From positions 939,007-1,003,006 of the forward strand of contig NZ_JRHO01000014.1 of the NCBI RefSeq assembly GCF_000765475.1: 64,000 nucleotides of DNA. Reading direction: 5' to 3'. This stretch comes from Methanococcoides methylutens. Lineage in GTDB: Archaea > Halobacteriota > Methanosarcinia > Methanosarcinales > Methanosarcinaceae. Position numbers and translations under genes: made by a program. Every line of letters starts with the position of its first letter. The stretch's first letter is position 1. Below the pieces are notes generated by a model. That model saw nothing but the letters and a program-made list of their open reading frames with translations. It searched no databases and had not been told where the DNA came from. Shown here in pieces: positions 36,802 to 45,406 of this stretch.

Positions 36802-37980
36802 TCACCAGAGTTCTCCTTTGAACATGGAAAGGGTCTTATCATTAGTGCTCTTGTTCAGCTTCTTTATCTTTATGAGGAAATCATGACCGATTTTTTCCGG
36901 TTCATCGAACATTGCATCTATTCCCTGTCGCCGGAGATATTCCTTGAACTCTGTTAGAGTATCAAGGCTTTTAACCCTGATCTGCACCTCTTCAGCCACT
37001 TTTTCGCCTTTTTCCATATCAGTGATAGCTTCTATCATTGGATTGAGTATGCTTTCCCCAAGCTGAAGGCACCGCTTTTTGAGATCTTCTTCACTTTCTC
37101 CCCATTCAAAGGCCTGGAAGCCTTCCCGCACTACCCTTGAAAAAAGATAGTCACGCCCCACATCATTGTAGAACCTGAATGCATGTCTCAGATCTGCACA
37201 ATTGCTCTGTGAACAGGTATATTTTATGGGGGGGATGTTCATATTTGGGTCTTTGATAACAACACCTTCATGCTCGATCTTTCCGAGTTCCTTGATAATG
37301 GCATGTATCTTCCCAGTAGCTTCTTCTTTTGTAAATTCCCCGAAAAGCCTGACCTGTGTGAAACCATATTCTTCTGCCATCTTCCTTCTTTCATTTACAG
37401 GCAGAGGTTCACCACTGCCCTTATGCCTTATATCGAAGATAGAGAAATCAAGAGAATCGATATCATAGATATTCTTGGGTACATAAGGATTGTCGGGCCC
37501 GACCATTTCCCCGTGAAGGACAAGATCCGGATGGTCATTAAAAAAATCAATGTTCAGAAGGTCCCTCGCTTTTTCGGTGGAATAGGGACAGACATATCCA
37601 CCGCGTGTGATGGCGGCTATTTTCCCGTCAATAGCTATGGCTCGTACATTAAAGCCATTCATTTTCTCTTCCACACAGATGGTATCAATATCAGAAAATT
37701 GGGAATTGATGGCAGGTTCAAGAAGCATGGCCCGCTTTATCTTTGGAAAACCCTTGATCAGCTCAAAACAGCCATCCTTTTGCTAGACAACAGTTCCACT
37801 TTCGATCTGTGAAAAAGTGGTCTTAAAACGAAAAAGATGCTGGTACTCTCCCCAGTTCTGCACAAGCTCACGCTTATCCAGCAGTTTCTGGAGTCTGGAA
37901 ATGGGTATGTCAAGATATTCTGCCATACCCTCTATGTCCAGCTCAATATCTTTACCAGCATCCTGTTGCATAGTTTTCAC
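36802..37980 (-). CDS. ATP-dependent RNA ligase (Pab1020/Rnl3 family) with in-frame UAG (possible pyrrolysine at residue 66)
   Basis: 392 residues when UAG at 37785-37783 is read as an amino acid. Before it: [38 protein letters not shown] N-domain ending GTVV. After it, in frame: [20 protein letters not shown], then nucleotidyl-lysine motif [45 protein letters not shown] and [16 protein letters not shown] C-terminus. The two parts join into the normal length and order of this family (about 380 residues) with nothing missing. It overlaps the CBS gene upstream by 4 nt (GTGA); ATG 37971 is an alternative start. It seals or circularises RNA. Confidence 0.88.
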
Positions 37981-38762
37981 TTTGCAATGGTGTTCACAAG
38001 CGTCCTTCTTGTGATGAGCCCGACCAGATATCCTTCGAGGTTAATAACAGGCACACCACCAATGTTCTCCTCAAGCATCATGTCCTTTACTTCTGATACC
38101 GGAGTGTTGGTCTGTACGGTTTTGACCCCCCTCTTCATGATATCCTCTATAATGAGGTTCTTGATACGGGAATCCTGCTTGCTTCCTGAAACCACATCCC
38201 TGAAAGCACGCATTGACTTTGCAATATCCTTCTCTGTAACGATCCCCACAAGCTTGTCATCCTCAATAACAGGGAATCTTCCAACATCCTCATCAAGCAT
38301 TTGATGCCTGACATGGCTTACCCTGTCTCCGGGATGTATAGTTATCGGGTTACTGTTCATAACCTCAGCAGCATACCCGTCGAATGTTACATTTTGAAGA
38401 AGTTCAGCAGGTGTGACCCATCCAAGAACGTTCTCATTGTCGCTTACAATGATAACACCGCTTTTTTTAGCCATTAATACGACCGCATCATTGAGATCCA
38501 TATCAGGCAGAACCTTCACATAGTTGTCTGATACAGCAGTAGCAACATGAAGTGAAGAAGCTGGTTTCGCACCTTTCTTTCGTGTTCCCAGTTGTTCGGT
38601 AAGTCCCCTCATGGTGAGAACACCGACCAGATCATTATCATGTGTCACTAATAGGCGACGTGTACTTTTCTTCTCCATCACATCAAGTGCATGTGAGATC
38701 GTGTCTGATTTGTCAATTGATGTTGGTTGTACCATTATGTCCTTTACTTGCATGTCTGTCAC
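37977..38762 (-). CDS. Four-CBS-domain protein 1
   Basis: 261 residues, two Bateman modules. CBS repeats start at [24 protein letters not shown] (degenerate), [12 protein letters not shown] and [12 protein letters not shown]. Each ends in the (V)GI(V/L)T-type strand, the usual adenosine-nucleotide pocket. No catalytic domain, so it is a stand-alone ligand sensor. Last of five CBS genes; its stop overlaps the start of the RNA ligase, so the two are translationally coupled. Confidence 0.9.
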   Translation of the reverse strand: MTDMQVKDIMVQPTSIDKSDTISHALDVMEKKSTRRLLVTHDNDLVGVLTMRGLTEQLGTRKKGAKPASSLHVATAVSDNYVKVLPDMDLNDAVVLMAKKSGVIIVSDNENVLGWVTPAELLQNVTFDGYAAEVMNSNPITIHPGDRVSHVRHQMLDEDVGRFPVIEDDKLVGIVTEKDIAKSMRAFRDVVSGSKQDSRIKNLIIEDIMKRGVKTVQTNTPVSEVKDMMLEENIGGVPVINLEGYLVGLITRRTLVNTIAK

Positions 38763-38809
38763 CTCTTTAACTCATGTTCTTAGTCTATACTTCCTTGCTA
38801 CACCTTTTA

Positions 38810-39649
38810 TCAGGCTGCCTTCATCACATCTGTTCTGCTGACAATACCAACGATCTCATCGTTCTCAGCAATGGGGATGCCTGTGACGTTCTTATCGATC
38901 ATGACCTTTGCAGCTTCCGTGATCGGATCACCAACTTCCAGTATTTTTGCGATATTGGCCATTATATCCTCTGCAACAAGTGGAACTGCTTTGACATATC
39001 TGTATACCTTTTCACCACCTGATTTTGGTTTTCTTGCCATCTTGATGCTCTTGGATGGGAGTTCTCCCTCATTGTTCGCAAGAACATGGAGTGCAAGTTC
39101 CCTTGTGGTGATTATTCCTACGGCTTCACCTGTATCGTCTGTAACAATAAGTTTGCTTACCTTGTTACTTTCCATTTCATCGACCACGTGATTTACTGTG
39201 TGGTGCCTGTGCACAAATATAGGGTCAAGTGTCATTATTTCACCAACTTTCTTATCGCTGGGAAGTTCTGACATGTGGCGTACCACGTCAACTCTCGTTA
39301 CAATTCCAAGAAGTCTTCCGTTGTTGACCACAGGGATATTATTGATATCATTATCGATCATCACCTCAGTGGCCTGGGAAATAGATGCTTCAGGGTAGAT
39401 CGTGACAGGGTCTTCTGTCATTATCATTTTCACAGGTACCTTGTCGATAGGTCTTCTTCTCCACATGGGTTCTGCCTGTGCAAGACGTCTTCCCAGATCG
39501 GACTTCGTGACTATGCCCACCATTTCGTCGCGATCTACAACAACAATAGTGCTTATCTTGTGCCTTAGCATAAGGTTTCTTGCATGTGATACAGGCTCAT
39601 CCGGTCCCATTACATGGACAGGTGATGTCATAATGTCTGATACTTTCAT
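38810..39649 (-). CDS. Four-CBS-domain protein 2
   Basis: 279 residues with four CBS repeats (VSDIMTSPVHVM, VKMIMTEDPVTI, VGEIMTLDPIFV, VAEDIMANIAKIL), each with a recognisable V(G)IVT strand. A basic linker RKPKSGGEKVYRYVK separates repeats 3 and 4. No effector domain. Preceded by GGAGG in the leader. Part of the minus-strand CBS run (47-bp gap to CBS 1). Confidence 0.9.
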   Translation of the reverse strand: MKVSDIMTSPVHVMGPDEPVSHARNLMLRHKISTIVVVDRDEMVGIVTKSDLGRRLAQAEPMWRRRPIDKVPVKMIMTEDPVTIYPEASISQATEVMIDNDINNIPVVNNGRLLGIVTRVDVVRHMSELPSDKKVGEIMTLDPIFVHRHHTVNHVVDEMESNKVSKLIVTDDTGEAVGIITTRELALHVLANNEGELPSKSIKMARKPKSGGEKVYRYVKAVPLVAEDIMANIAKILEVGDPITEAAKVMIDKNVTGIPIAENDEIVGIVSRTDVMKAA

Positions 39650-39692
39650 ATCTTATCCTCCTTGTTCCTTTGTTATCCTTGTGGATTCTCAT

Positions 39693-40649
39693 TCATTCAG
39701 CCATTGCTCTGAGTATGTCCCTTTCTGTGATTATACCGCAGAGCTTTCCGTTGTCAATTACAGGCAGTGCCCCAACATTATTTTGAACCATAAGCTCGCT
39801 TGCTTTCCCAAGATCTGCATCTGATGATACCCAGATAACATCTTTTGAGATCAGTGAGCTGATAGGAGCATCCATTGCTTCATGGATGTTACCGGTGGTG
39901 AGCTTTTCAAATGCCTCCCCATTTCCCAGGAAGTGCATTATAGAAGATGCATTGACAACGCCAATTAGAATATCTCCTTTGACCACAGGAAGCCTGCGGA
40001 AACGATTCATCACCATTATCTTTGCAGCATCACTAATGGTCATGTTTGCAGGTGCTTTCTCAACCCTTTTGCTCATGTATTCAGCGATAGTTTTGTTGGT
40101 AACTATTCCAGCTGTAAATGTCAGAAAATCCTTCTCTGTGCAGATGGCATGTACATGATTTGTACTATCTACGATCGGAAGGCTTCCGATATTGTTCTTG
40201 AGCATAAGATCGAAGGCTTCCTTGATATTCCCATCACTGCGGATCGTTGTTACATCATGCTGCATTATTGTGCTGACATCTGTATTGATGGCTGCAAGTA
40301 GGTTGCCTTTATGTCTCTTTTCAACAAGTTGGTTCTTATCTCCTCCTCCGAGGAAATCAATAACATCAAAAGAGGTAACGATACCCTCGATCCTATTTGT
40401 ACCAGCATCAGTAAGGGGGATATGCCTGAAGTTGTTTTTTGTCATGATCTTTATGGCATCGATGATCCGTGTTGTAGGTGGAGCCGTGATAACTTTCCTG
40501 GTGGCCACCGACATAATATCTCCTTCATGCTCTGAGATCTTTGTATGAAAATCAAAAGCCCCACGATCCATTGTACCGGAAGTGGTGATCAACACATGAT
40601 CCTTTTTTTGAACTCTGCTTTTCGTAGGGCTATGTGCTTCAAGTTTCAT
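39693..40649 (-). CDS. Four-CBS-domain protein 3
   Basis: 318 residues from ATG 40649, which follows the perfect ribosome site GGAGGAT; the ATG at 40661 lies within that site. About 40 residues of basic N-terminal extension, then CBS repeats at IMSVATRKVITA, VSTIMQHDVTTI, IAEYMSKRVEKA and ISSLISKDVIWV. The last repeat contains the family's GIITERDIL ending. Sensor-only architecture. Confidence 0.9.
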   Translation of the reverse strand: MKLEAHSPTKSRVQKKDHVLITTSGTMDRGAFDFHTKISEHEGDIMSVATRKVITAPPTTRIIDAIKIMTKNNFRHIPLTDAGTNRIEGIVTSFDVIDFLGGGDKNQLVEKRHKGNLLAAINTDVSTIMQHDVTTIRSDGNIKEAFDLMLKNNIGSLPIVDSTNHVHAICTEKDFLTFTAGIVTNKTIAEYMSKRVEKAPANMTISDAAKIMVMNRFRRLPVVKGDILIGVVNASSIMHFLGNGEAFEKLTTGNIHEAMDAPISSLISKDVIWVSSDADLGKASELMVQNNVGALPVIDNGKLCGIITERDILRAMAE

Positions 40650-40798
40650 TTTATCCTCCATATTTTTCGTTCATTTTAATGATGTTCGACTGGCGATACG
40701 GGTTCGGGAGTGATCTTAGATTACCCGGAATGATCTCTGGGATTTAGGATACAGACCCGGATTTGACTACTTTATAAATTTGAGTGGAATTTCCTCCA

Positions 40799-41596
40799 TT
40801 ATTGAACAGGACCAGTTCCCATTACAAATGCCCGTAAGATATCAGTGCGATCCACGATACCTACGATACTACCTTTATCAAGAACTGTCATTCTGCCAAC
40901 ATCGTAATGGAGCATCTTATCTAGACATTCCTTTACCGATGTATCGGAAGACACGGTGTAAACAGGCGTGGACATTATCTTTTCAACTACCGTGGTGTCC
41001 TTTGGTTGAGTGCCGTGTCCATCGTTCAGGGCTGTCCTGACGAATCCGGAACGTATTATGTCCATTCTTGTTACCATTCCAATGGGTTCTCTTTTGTCAG
41101 AGATCACAGGAAGACCCGAAAAGTTTGATTCTAGCAAAACAGGCCAGACCTTTGTGAGATTTTCCTGTGGTGTACAGGTTATCACATCTGCAGTCATGAT
41201 GTCAGCTACCGCTGCATCCAGTTTCCTGTCACTGCCAATGTTTCCGAGTATGTCTGAATTACTCAGAATTCCGGTTATCATCCTGTCTTCTGTGGAAACA
41301 ATGACAGGGCATCGGCCTACTTCCGAATCGAGAAGATGCTTTGCAGCATCCATAATATCTGTTTCCGGAGTTATCAACGGACAATCGTGCATGTACCCTT
41401 CAACTGTGACATTTGATCTTGTGGATCTGATGTTGAGAACATCCTTATCCTTGAGGATACCCACTACTTTTTGTTCCTCATCTATTACAGGGAGACCCCT
41501 GAGGTAGTGATCTCTCATCAACTGGCGTGCATGGGTGATGCTGTCATGCTCTTTTATGCATACGGCATCTTTGGACATAATCTCATTGACTTTCAT
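40799..41596 (-). CDS. Four-CBS-domain protein 4
   Basis: 265 residues. CBS repeats at VNEIMSKDAVCI, VEGYMHDCPLIT, VADIMTADVITC and VEKIMSTPVYTV, each ending in a GI/GMVT-type strand. No further domain. About 150 bp separate it from CBS 3, including an AT-rich stretch that could hold an internal promoter. Confidence 0.9.
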   Translation of the reverse strand: MKVNEIMSKDAVCIKEHDSITHARQLMRDHYLRGLPVIDEEQKVVGILKDKDVLNIRSTRSNVTVEGYMHDCPLITPETDIMDAAKHLLDSEVGRCPVIVSTEDRMITGILSNSDILGNIGSDRKLDAAVADIMTADVITCTPQENLTKVWPVLLESNFSGLPVISDKREPIGMVTRMDIIRSGFVRTALNDGHGTQPKDTTVVEKIMSTPVYTVSSDTSVKECLDKMLHYDVGRMTVLDKGSIVGIVDRTDILRAFVMGTGPVQ

Positions 41597-41633
41597 AAGA
41601 ACCCCCGTTCATACGATCATTCAAAGAAGTGGA

Positions 41634-42242
41634 TCAGTCGTAGTAGCCTTCATCTTCCTTACAGTCTTCACATAACATAAGACCGTTAACAGGGCTAAGG
41701 CTCTCCACATACGATTCACATCTCTGGCAGACCCCCCTTCCAAATTCAGTCGTTCCAGGAATATCCTGCTCCCGGTTCATCTCTATCAGGTTTTCAAGAA
41801 TAGTATTCAGACCCGGAGCTACGGTAAGGATATCCCGATCCGTGATAATACCAATGATCTTCTCATCATCGGTAACTGCAAGTCTGCGAATCCTCGATTT
41901 GAGCATCATCTCAGACGCTTTGATGACATCTGTGGATGATTTTATTGTTATAATAGGAGATGACATTATCTCCTCAGCAAGCATGGTACTGGGTTTTACA
42001 TCCTTTGCCATGACCTTGTGAACAATATCCCTTTCAGTGATAATACCTACAGGGTTGTTATCTTTCGAGACAATGAGGCTACCGATATTTTCCTCCTTCA
42101 TTGTCTGAGCAGCTTCAAGTGCTGTACTTGTAATGTCAAGGACAAGAACGCCCTGTGTCATGATCTCACGCACGACAATATCGTTCAGGAGCTGATCTGC
42201 AGGTGCATCAGCCTCGACATCCAATTTGGTCCCAATGACCAT
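41634..42242 (-). CDS. Two-CBS-domain protein with C-terminal zinc ribbon (CBS 5)
   Basis: 202 residues. Two CBS repeats (VREIMTQGVLVL and AEEIMSSPIITI; GIITERDIVHK, GIITDRDILTV) followed by a zinc ribbon with CQRC...CEDC spacing and an acidic end (EDEGYYD). CBS plus zinc ribbon is a known archaeal combination suggesting nucleic-acid or protein contact under nucleotide control. ATG 42242 has a strong AGGAGGGTGAT ribosome site. First gene of the CBS run and the only one with an extra domain. Confidence 0.9.
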   Translation of the reverse strand: MVIGTKLDVEADAPADQLLNDIVVREIMTQGVLVLDITSTALEAAQTMKEENIGSLIVSKDNNPVGIITERDIVHKVMAKDVKPSTMLAEEIMSSPIITIKSSTDVIKASEMMLKSRIRRLAVTDDEKIIGIITDRDILTVAPGLNTILENLIEMNREQDIPGTTEFGRGVCQRCESYVESLSPVNGLMLCEDCKEDEGYYD

Positions 42243-42308
42243 ACGATATCACCCTCCTATGCTATTGCTTGTGTTCCCACACTACACAAATAACATTCTG
42301 ACTTAATA

Positions 42309-42319
42309 GCATATATAGG
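42309..42319 (-). promoter_or_regulatory. TATA box of the CBS/RNA-ligase operon
   Basis: CCTATATATGC on the minus strand, predicting a start near 42288 and a leader of about 45 nt before the ATG at 42242. It lies just downstream of the RPA stop and so gives the CBS run its own promoter. Confidence 0.6.
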
Positions 42320-42328
42320 TGATTGTGA

Positions 42329-43453
42329 TCACAATATGTTGATCCTTGTGCGGTTTCCGGCACTTAGTTCTATTTCGTCGTTAAAGCCTGATTTTGAGTA
42401 TGCATCAATGATCCGGATAGGGGTATCGATGTCCAGCTCGTCAACAAGAAGTGCATGATCTCCCCACAATGCTATGCGTATACGTCCGGAGTCATCCGAG
42501 ACATAGATATTTGAGACCATGTTGGTTGTTCCGTCATCCCTGTCAAATTCCCTGAGCTCCCCAAGACCTGAAACTGAACCTTCGATGGAATAGGATTCAC
42601 CGGGTATTATGTCAGCTATCGGAGTGAAGCTTTCTTTGTATTCTACTTCTGCATTTGTTTTCCTGAGGACGCTATTATTTCCTATCTGGATCTCGACCTG
42701 CTGGCTGAAGTTGTTCATTTTGGCATATCCGTTAATGATCTCAACAGCATCATCAAGGTTCAGGGCACTGGCAGAATCTACCTTTTCATCCCATAATGTT
42801 ACACGTATCTTTCCGGTTTCATCACCAATGAGTATGTTACCGACCCGTCCCTGGCTACCATCTTTCTTCTGGAACGTCCTGACATCTGATATGTCAAGCA
42901 ACTTTCCGGATACGTTGATGTCTCCCATACCATCCTTGATCTCAGATATCTTCTGTGAGTCCAGCCTGACCTCGATCTCCTGGTCGGTCTTATTCATCAC
43001 ACCATACTTTCCGATGTTGATCTCAGTGCCGGAATATCCATCCTTTGCATAGCCACTGATCTCCATGCAGTCGCCTACTTCCACACTTCCGTTCTTGATA
43101 AGCTCAGCACGCTCGTCCCAGAGTGTAAGCCTGATAGAACCTGTCTCATCAGCTACCATGACGTTACCGACCCTTCCGGTGGTGCCATCATTCCTGTTAA
43201 ACTCACGTACATCAAATACTGAGACTACCTTTGCAACGAAGTTGACATTACCGATCTCAGGGGTAATGTCCTTTATTTTGATAACTTCCTTTGCGGTATC
43301 CGTGACCCCAAGGTCATGGGCAACAAGCATTGCCGCCGTCTTAGTATCACAAAGGCCGCTCATCTGATCGACCTTTTCATCGACCTTCTTTCGAAAATCA
43401 TCTTCGCTGATAATGCCTCCAAGTTTATTGTAGATCTCAGTTATATCGTCCAT
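42329..43453 (-). CDS. Replication protein A-like ssDNA-binding protein with three OB folds
   Basis: 374 residues. A helical N-terminus of about 60 residues, then three tandem OB folds with the same core: VVSVFDVREFNRNDGTTGRVGN, LLDISDVRTFQKKDGSQGRVGN and VSGLGELREFDRDDGTTNMVSN, each followed by a DETG.IR(L/V)TLWDE strand. No zinc finger is seen, unlike some methanogen RPAs. It coats single-stranded DNA in replication and repair. It heads the minus-strand gene run, though the next gene has its own TATA box. Confidence 0.92.
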   Translation of the reverse strand: MDDITEIYNKLGGIISEDDFRKKVDEKVDQMSGLCDTKTAAMLVAHDLGVTDTAKEVIKIKDITPEIGNVNFVAKVVSVFDVREFNRNDGTTGRVGNVMVADETGSIRLTLWDERAELIKNGSVEVGDCMEISGYAKDGYSGTEINIGKYGVMNKTDQEIEVRLDSQKISEIKDGMGDINVSGKLLDISDVRTFQKKDGSQGRVGNILIGDETGKIRVTLWDEKVDSASALNLDDAVEIINGYAKMNNFSQQVEIQIGNNSVLRKTNAEVEYKESFTPIADIIPGESYSIEGSVSGLGELREFDRDDGTTNMVSNIYVSDDSGRIRIALWGDHALLVDELDIDTPIRIIDAYSKSGFNDEIELSAGNRTRINIL

Positions 43454-43718
43454 TTATGACACCTGTGAATAGGTTCTTAGAACATGGGTTCCCAGAACTA
43501 TTTAGAATATATGTGATATGTAAAGCAATTTGTTCATCCTCTATTCTGCAATAGCGTGAACTCCGATTAAGTTTAATCCGATATGATATAATCCTAACGA
43601 AAGATACGTTCTAGTTTTCTTATATCATCTTCAGGAATCATGTTTATATCCGGTTTCCTGTAAACGGGATCGTGGATAAAGTTATATTAACTATTAAATG
43701 CATCTGCAATTAGATAGC

Positions 43719-44348
43719 ATGATTCGAAAATGTAAAGAGCATGGATACTTCAGAGGCGAAGTTTGTCCGGATTGCGGCAAAAGTGGCAGGTATGTACTGG
43801 ATGACGAACGTGAAGAACGCCTTGGAAGGTTCGTTTCAGGTGCCTTGAGACATTTCCCGGATGATGTAGGTCTTACAATGGATAAGCAGGGCTGGGTCGA
43901 TATGGACCTGCTTTGTGATCTTATGGAACGCCGCTACAGGTGGGCAAGCAGGGAGCGCCTTATATCACTTGTAGAATCTGACGTTAAGAACAGGTATGAG
44001 ATAACAGATTCCGGAATAAGGGCAAGATACGGTCATTCTGTGGATGTGGAACTGGATTATCCTGAGAATGAATTGCCTTACCTGTACTATGGTGTCAGCC
44101 AGGAAGAAGTTGACATGCTTCTTGATGCCGGTATTACCCCTCTCAGGCAGACATACGTGCATCTTAGCACAACTCCTGAAAAAGCTACGGAATCAGCATC
44201 AGTTCACACAGAGAATCCGGTTGTACTTGAGATAGATGCGGATGAGGCACAAAATGACGGCATAGAGTTCATGGCCGTTAACGATGACATCGTTCTGACC
44301 GAATCTGTACCGCCTGAATATCTGAGCATTGTGGAAATTGAAGATTGA
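43719..44348 (+). CDS. kptA: RNA 2'-phosphotransferase (Tpt1/KptA)
   Basis: 209 residues. Moves a 2'-phosphate from RNA to NAD+, the clean-up step after fungal/plant-type RNA ligation. N-terminal zinc pair CKEHGYFRGEVCPDCG is typical of archaeal KptA. The fold continues with GRFVSGALRHFPDDVGLTMDKQGWV, DIETDSGIRARYGHS-like RARYGHS, LYYGVS and TYVHLSTTPEKA. The C-terminal lobe is complete. TATA-like TTATATTA near 43684 places the start close to ATG 43719, preferred over 43698. Archaea lack the yeast tRNA splicing ligase, so its substrate is unclear. Confidence 0.92.
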   Translation: MIRKCKEHGYFRGEVCPDCGKSGRYVLDDEREERLGRFVSGALRHFPDDVGLTMDKQGWVDMDLLCDLMERRYRWASRERLISLVESDVKNRYEITDSGIRARYGHSVDVELDYPENELPYLYYGVSQEEVDMLLDAGITPLRQTYVHLSTTPEKATESASVHTENPVVLEIDADEAQNDGIEFMAVNDDIVLTESVPPEYLSIVEIED

Positions 44349-44358
44349 ACAATTTTGT

Positions 44359-45354
44359 TCATCTCACCAATATTTCCATCATATTATCCTTTTTTTGTAT
44401 CTTGAACTTCACATCAAGGAACTGTTCTGTGACCCAGATGTTCGTTGATGTATGAGATGATATCTCTCTTACTGTTAGTGAACCGCCTTTTGCCAGTCCC
44501 ATATAGGGTATAAGCTGGTCTGCAAGATGTATATCTACAGAAGAGTGGCTTGAGAGCTCGTTCAGAAGTTCCGTGGCTGCCTGAGAACCGACCTTTTCAG
44601 CAGGTAATCCTCTTTTTCCCGGAACATATGCACCTTTCATTCCACAGTATAATGTTATCCCACTTCCTGTGGATGGATATTCGGTACATTCAGTGAGGAT
44701 GTAGCAGTCATATCCGGCTTTTTCAATTATATCCTTTGCAGAATCTGCCTGACGGTTTGCAACATGCTCAGGAAGGTTTGAGCAGTGAGATATGCCAAGT
44801 ATATCCCCGGTCTCTTCTGTAAAGTTATAGGGTTTTGGTCCTGATGGGCTTATAGTTGCATGAACAACTCCGCCACCACGGGGATAGTATCCTCTTTTGC
44901 GAGTATCTATCTTACATCTGTACCCCATTTTTGACATTGCTTTCAGTGTGACATTCTCAAGGTAATCAATACTTGGAGCCCACGAAACATCTGTCCCTCC
45001 GATAATGTTCAGCTCGAGATCAGTTTCAGAATATGCTGCAGCCGGCATGATGCATTGAAGCAGAAGAGCTATGCTGCCGGCGGTGCCAATATCAATATTA
45101 TAGTAACCCCCCTTCACTTCCTGTGGAAAAAAAGTGACAGTTGTAGAACCAATGCTAACCCCTTCCACAGTGGCACCACAGATAAGGGCAGCTGTTTCTA
45201 TTGCTTTTACGTGCTGGGCCGAAAGGCCTGGCTTTGGGCGGTTGCTGCGTATGTCAGTGATGTGCACTTCTTTCCCTGTTACTGCTGAAAGTGCCACTGA
45301 TGTTCTTAATATCTGGCCGCCACCTTCACCGTAGGACCCGTCGATATGGATCAT
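44359..45354 (-). CDS. rtcA: RNA 3'-terminal phosphate cyclase
   Basis: 331 residues. ATP-dependent conversion of RNA 3'-phosphate to 2',3'-cyclic phosphate through an enzyme-AMP. It starts IDGSYGEGGGQILRTSVALS, the universal RtcA signature, with RSNRPKPGLSAQH and the C-terminal HLADQLIPYMGLAKGG carrying the nucleotidylated histidine. Convergent with kptA (10-bp gap), placing two RNA-end-modifying enzymes tail to tail. Confidence 0.95.
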   Translation of the reverse strand: MIHIDGSYGEGGGQILRTSVALSAVTGKEVHITDIRSNRPKPGLSAQHVKAIETAALICGATVEGVSIGSTTVTFFPQEVKGGYYNIDIGTAGSIALLLQCIMPAAAYSETDLELNIIGGTDVSWAPSIDYLENVTLKAMSKMGYRCKIDTRKRGYYPRGGGVVHATISPSGPKPYNFTEETGDILGISHCSNLPEHVANRQADSAKDIIEKAGYDCYILTECTEYPSTGSGITLYCGMKGAYVPGKRGLPAEKVGSQAATELLNELSSHSSVDIHLADQLIPYMGLAKGGSLTVREISSHTSTNIWVTEQFLDVKFKIQKKDNMMEILVR

Positions 45355-45406
45355 TGGCAGTTCCTCATTTTTGGTACTCCATCAATTCTTTCCATATTAT
45401 TCCTCA

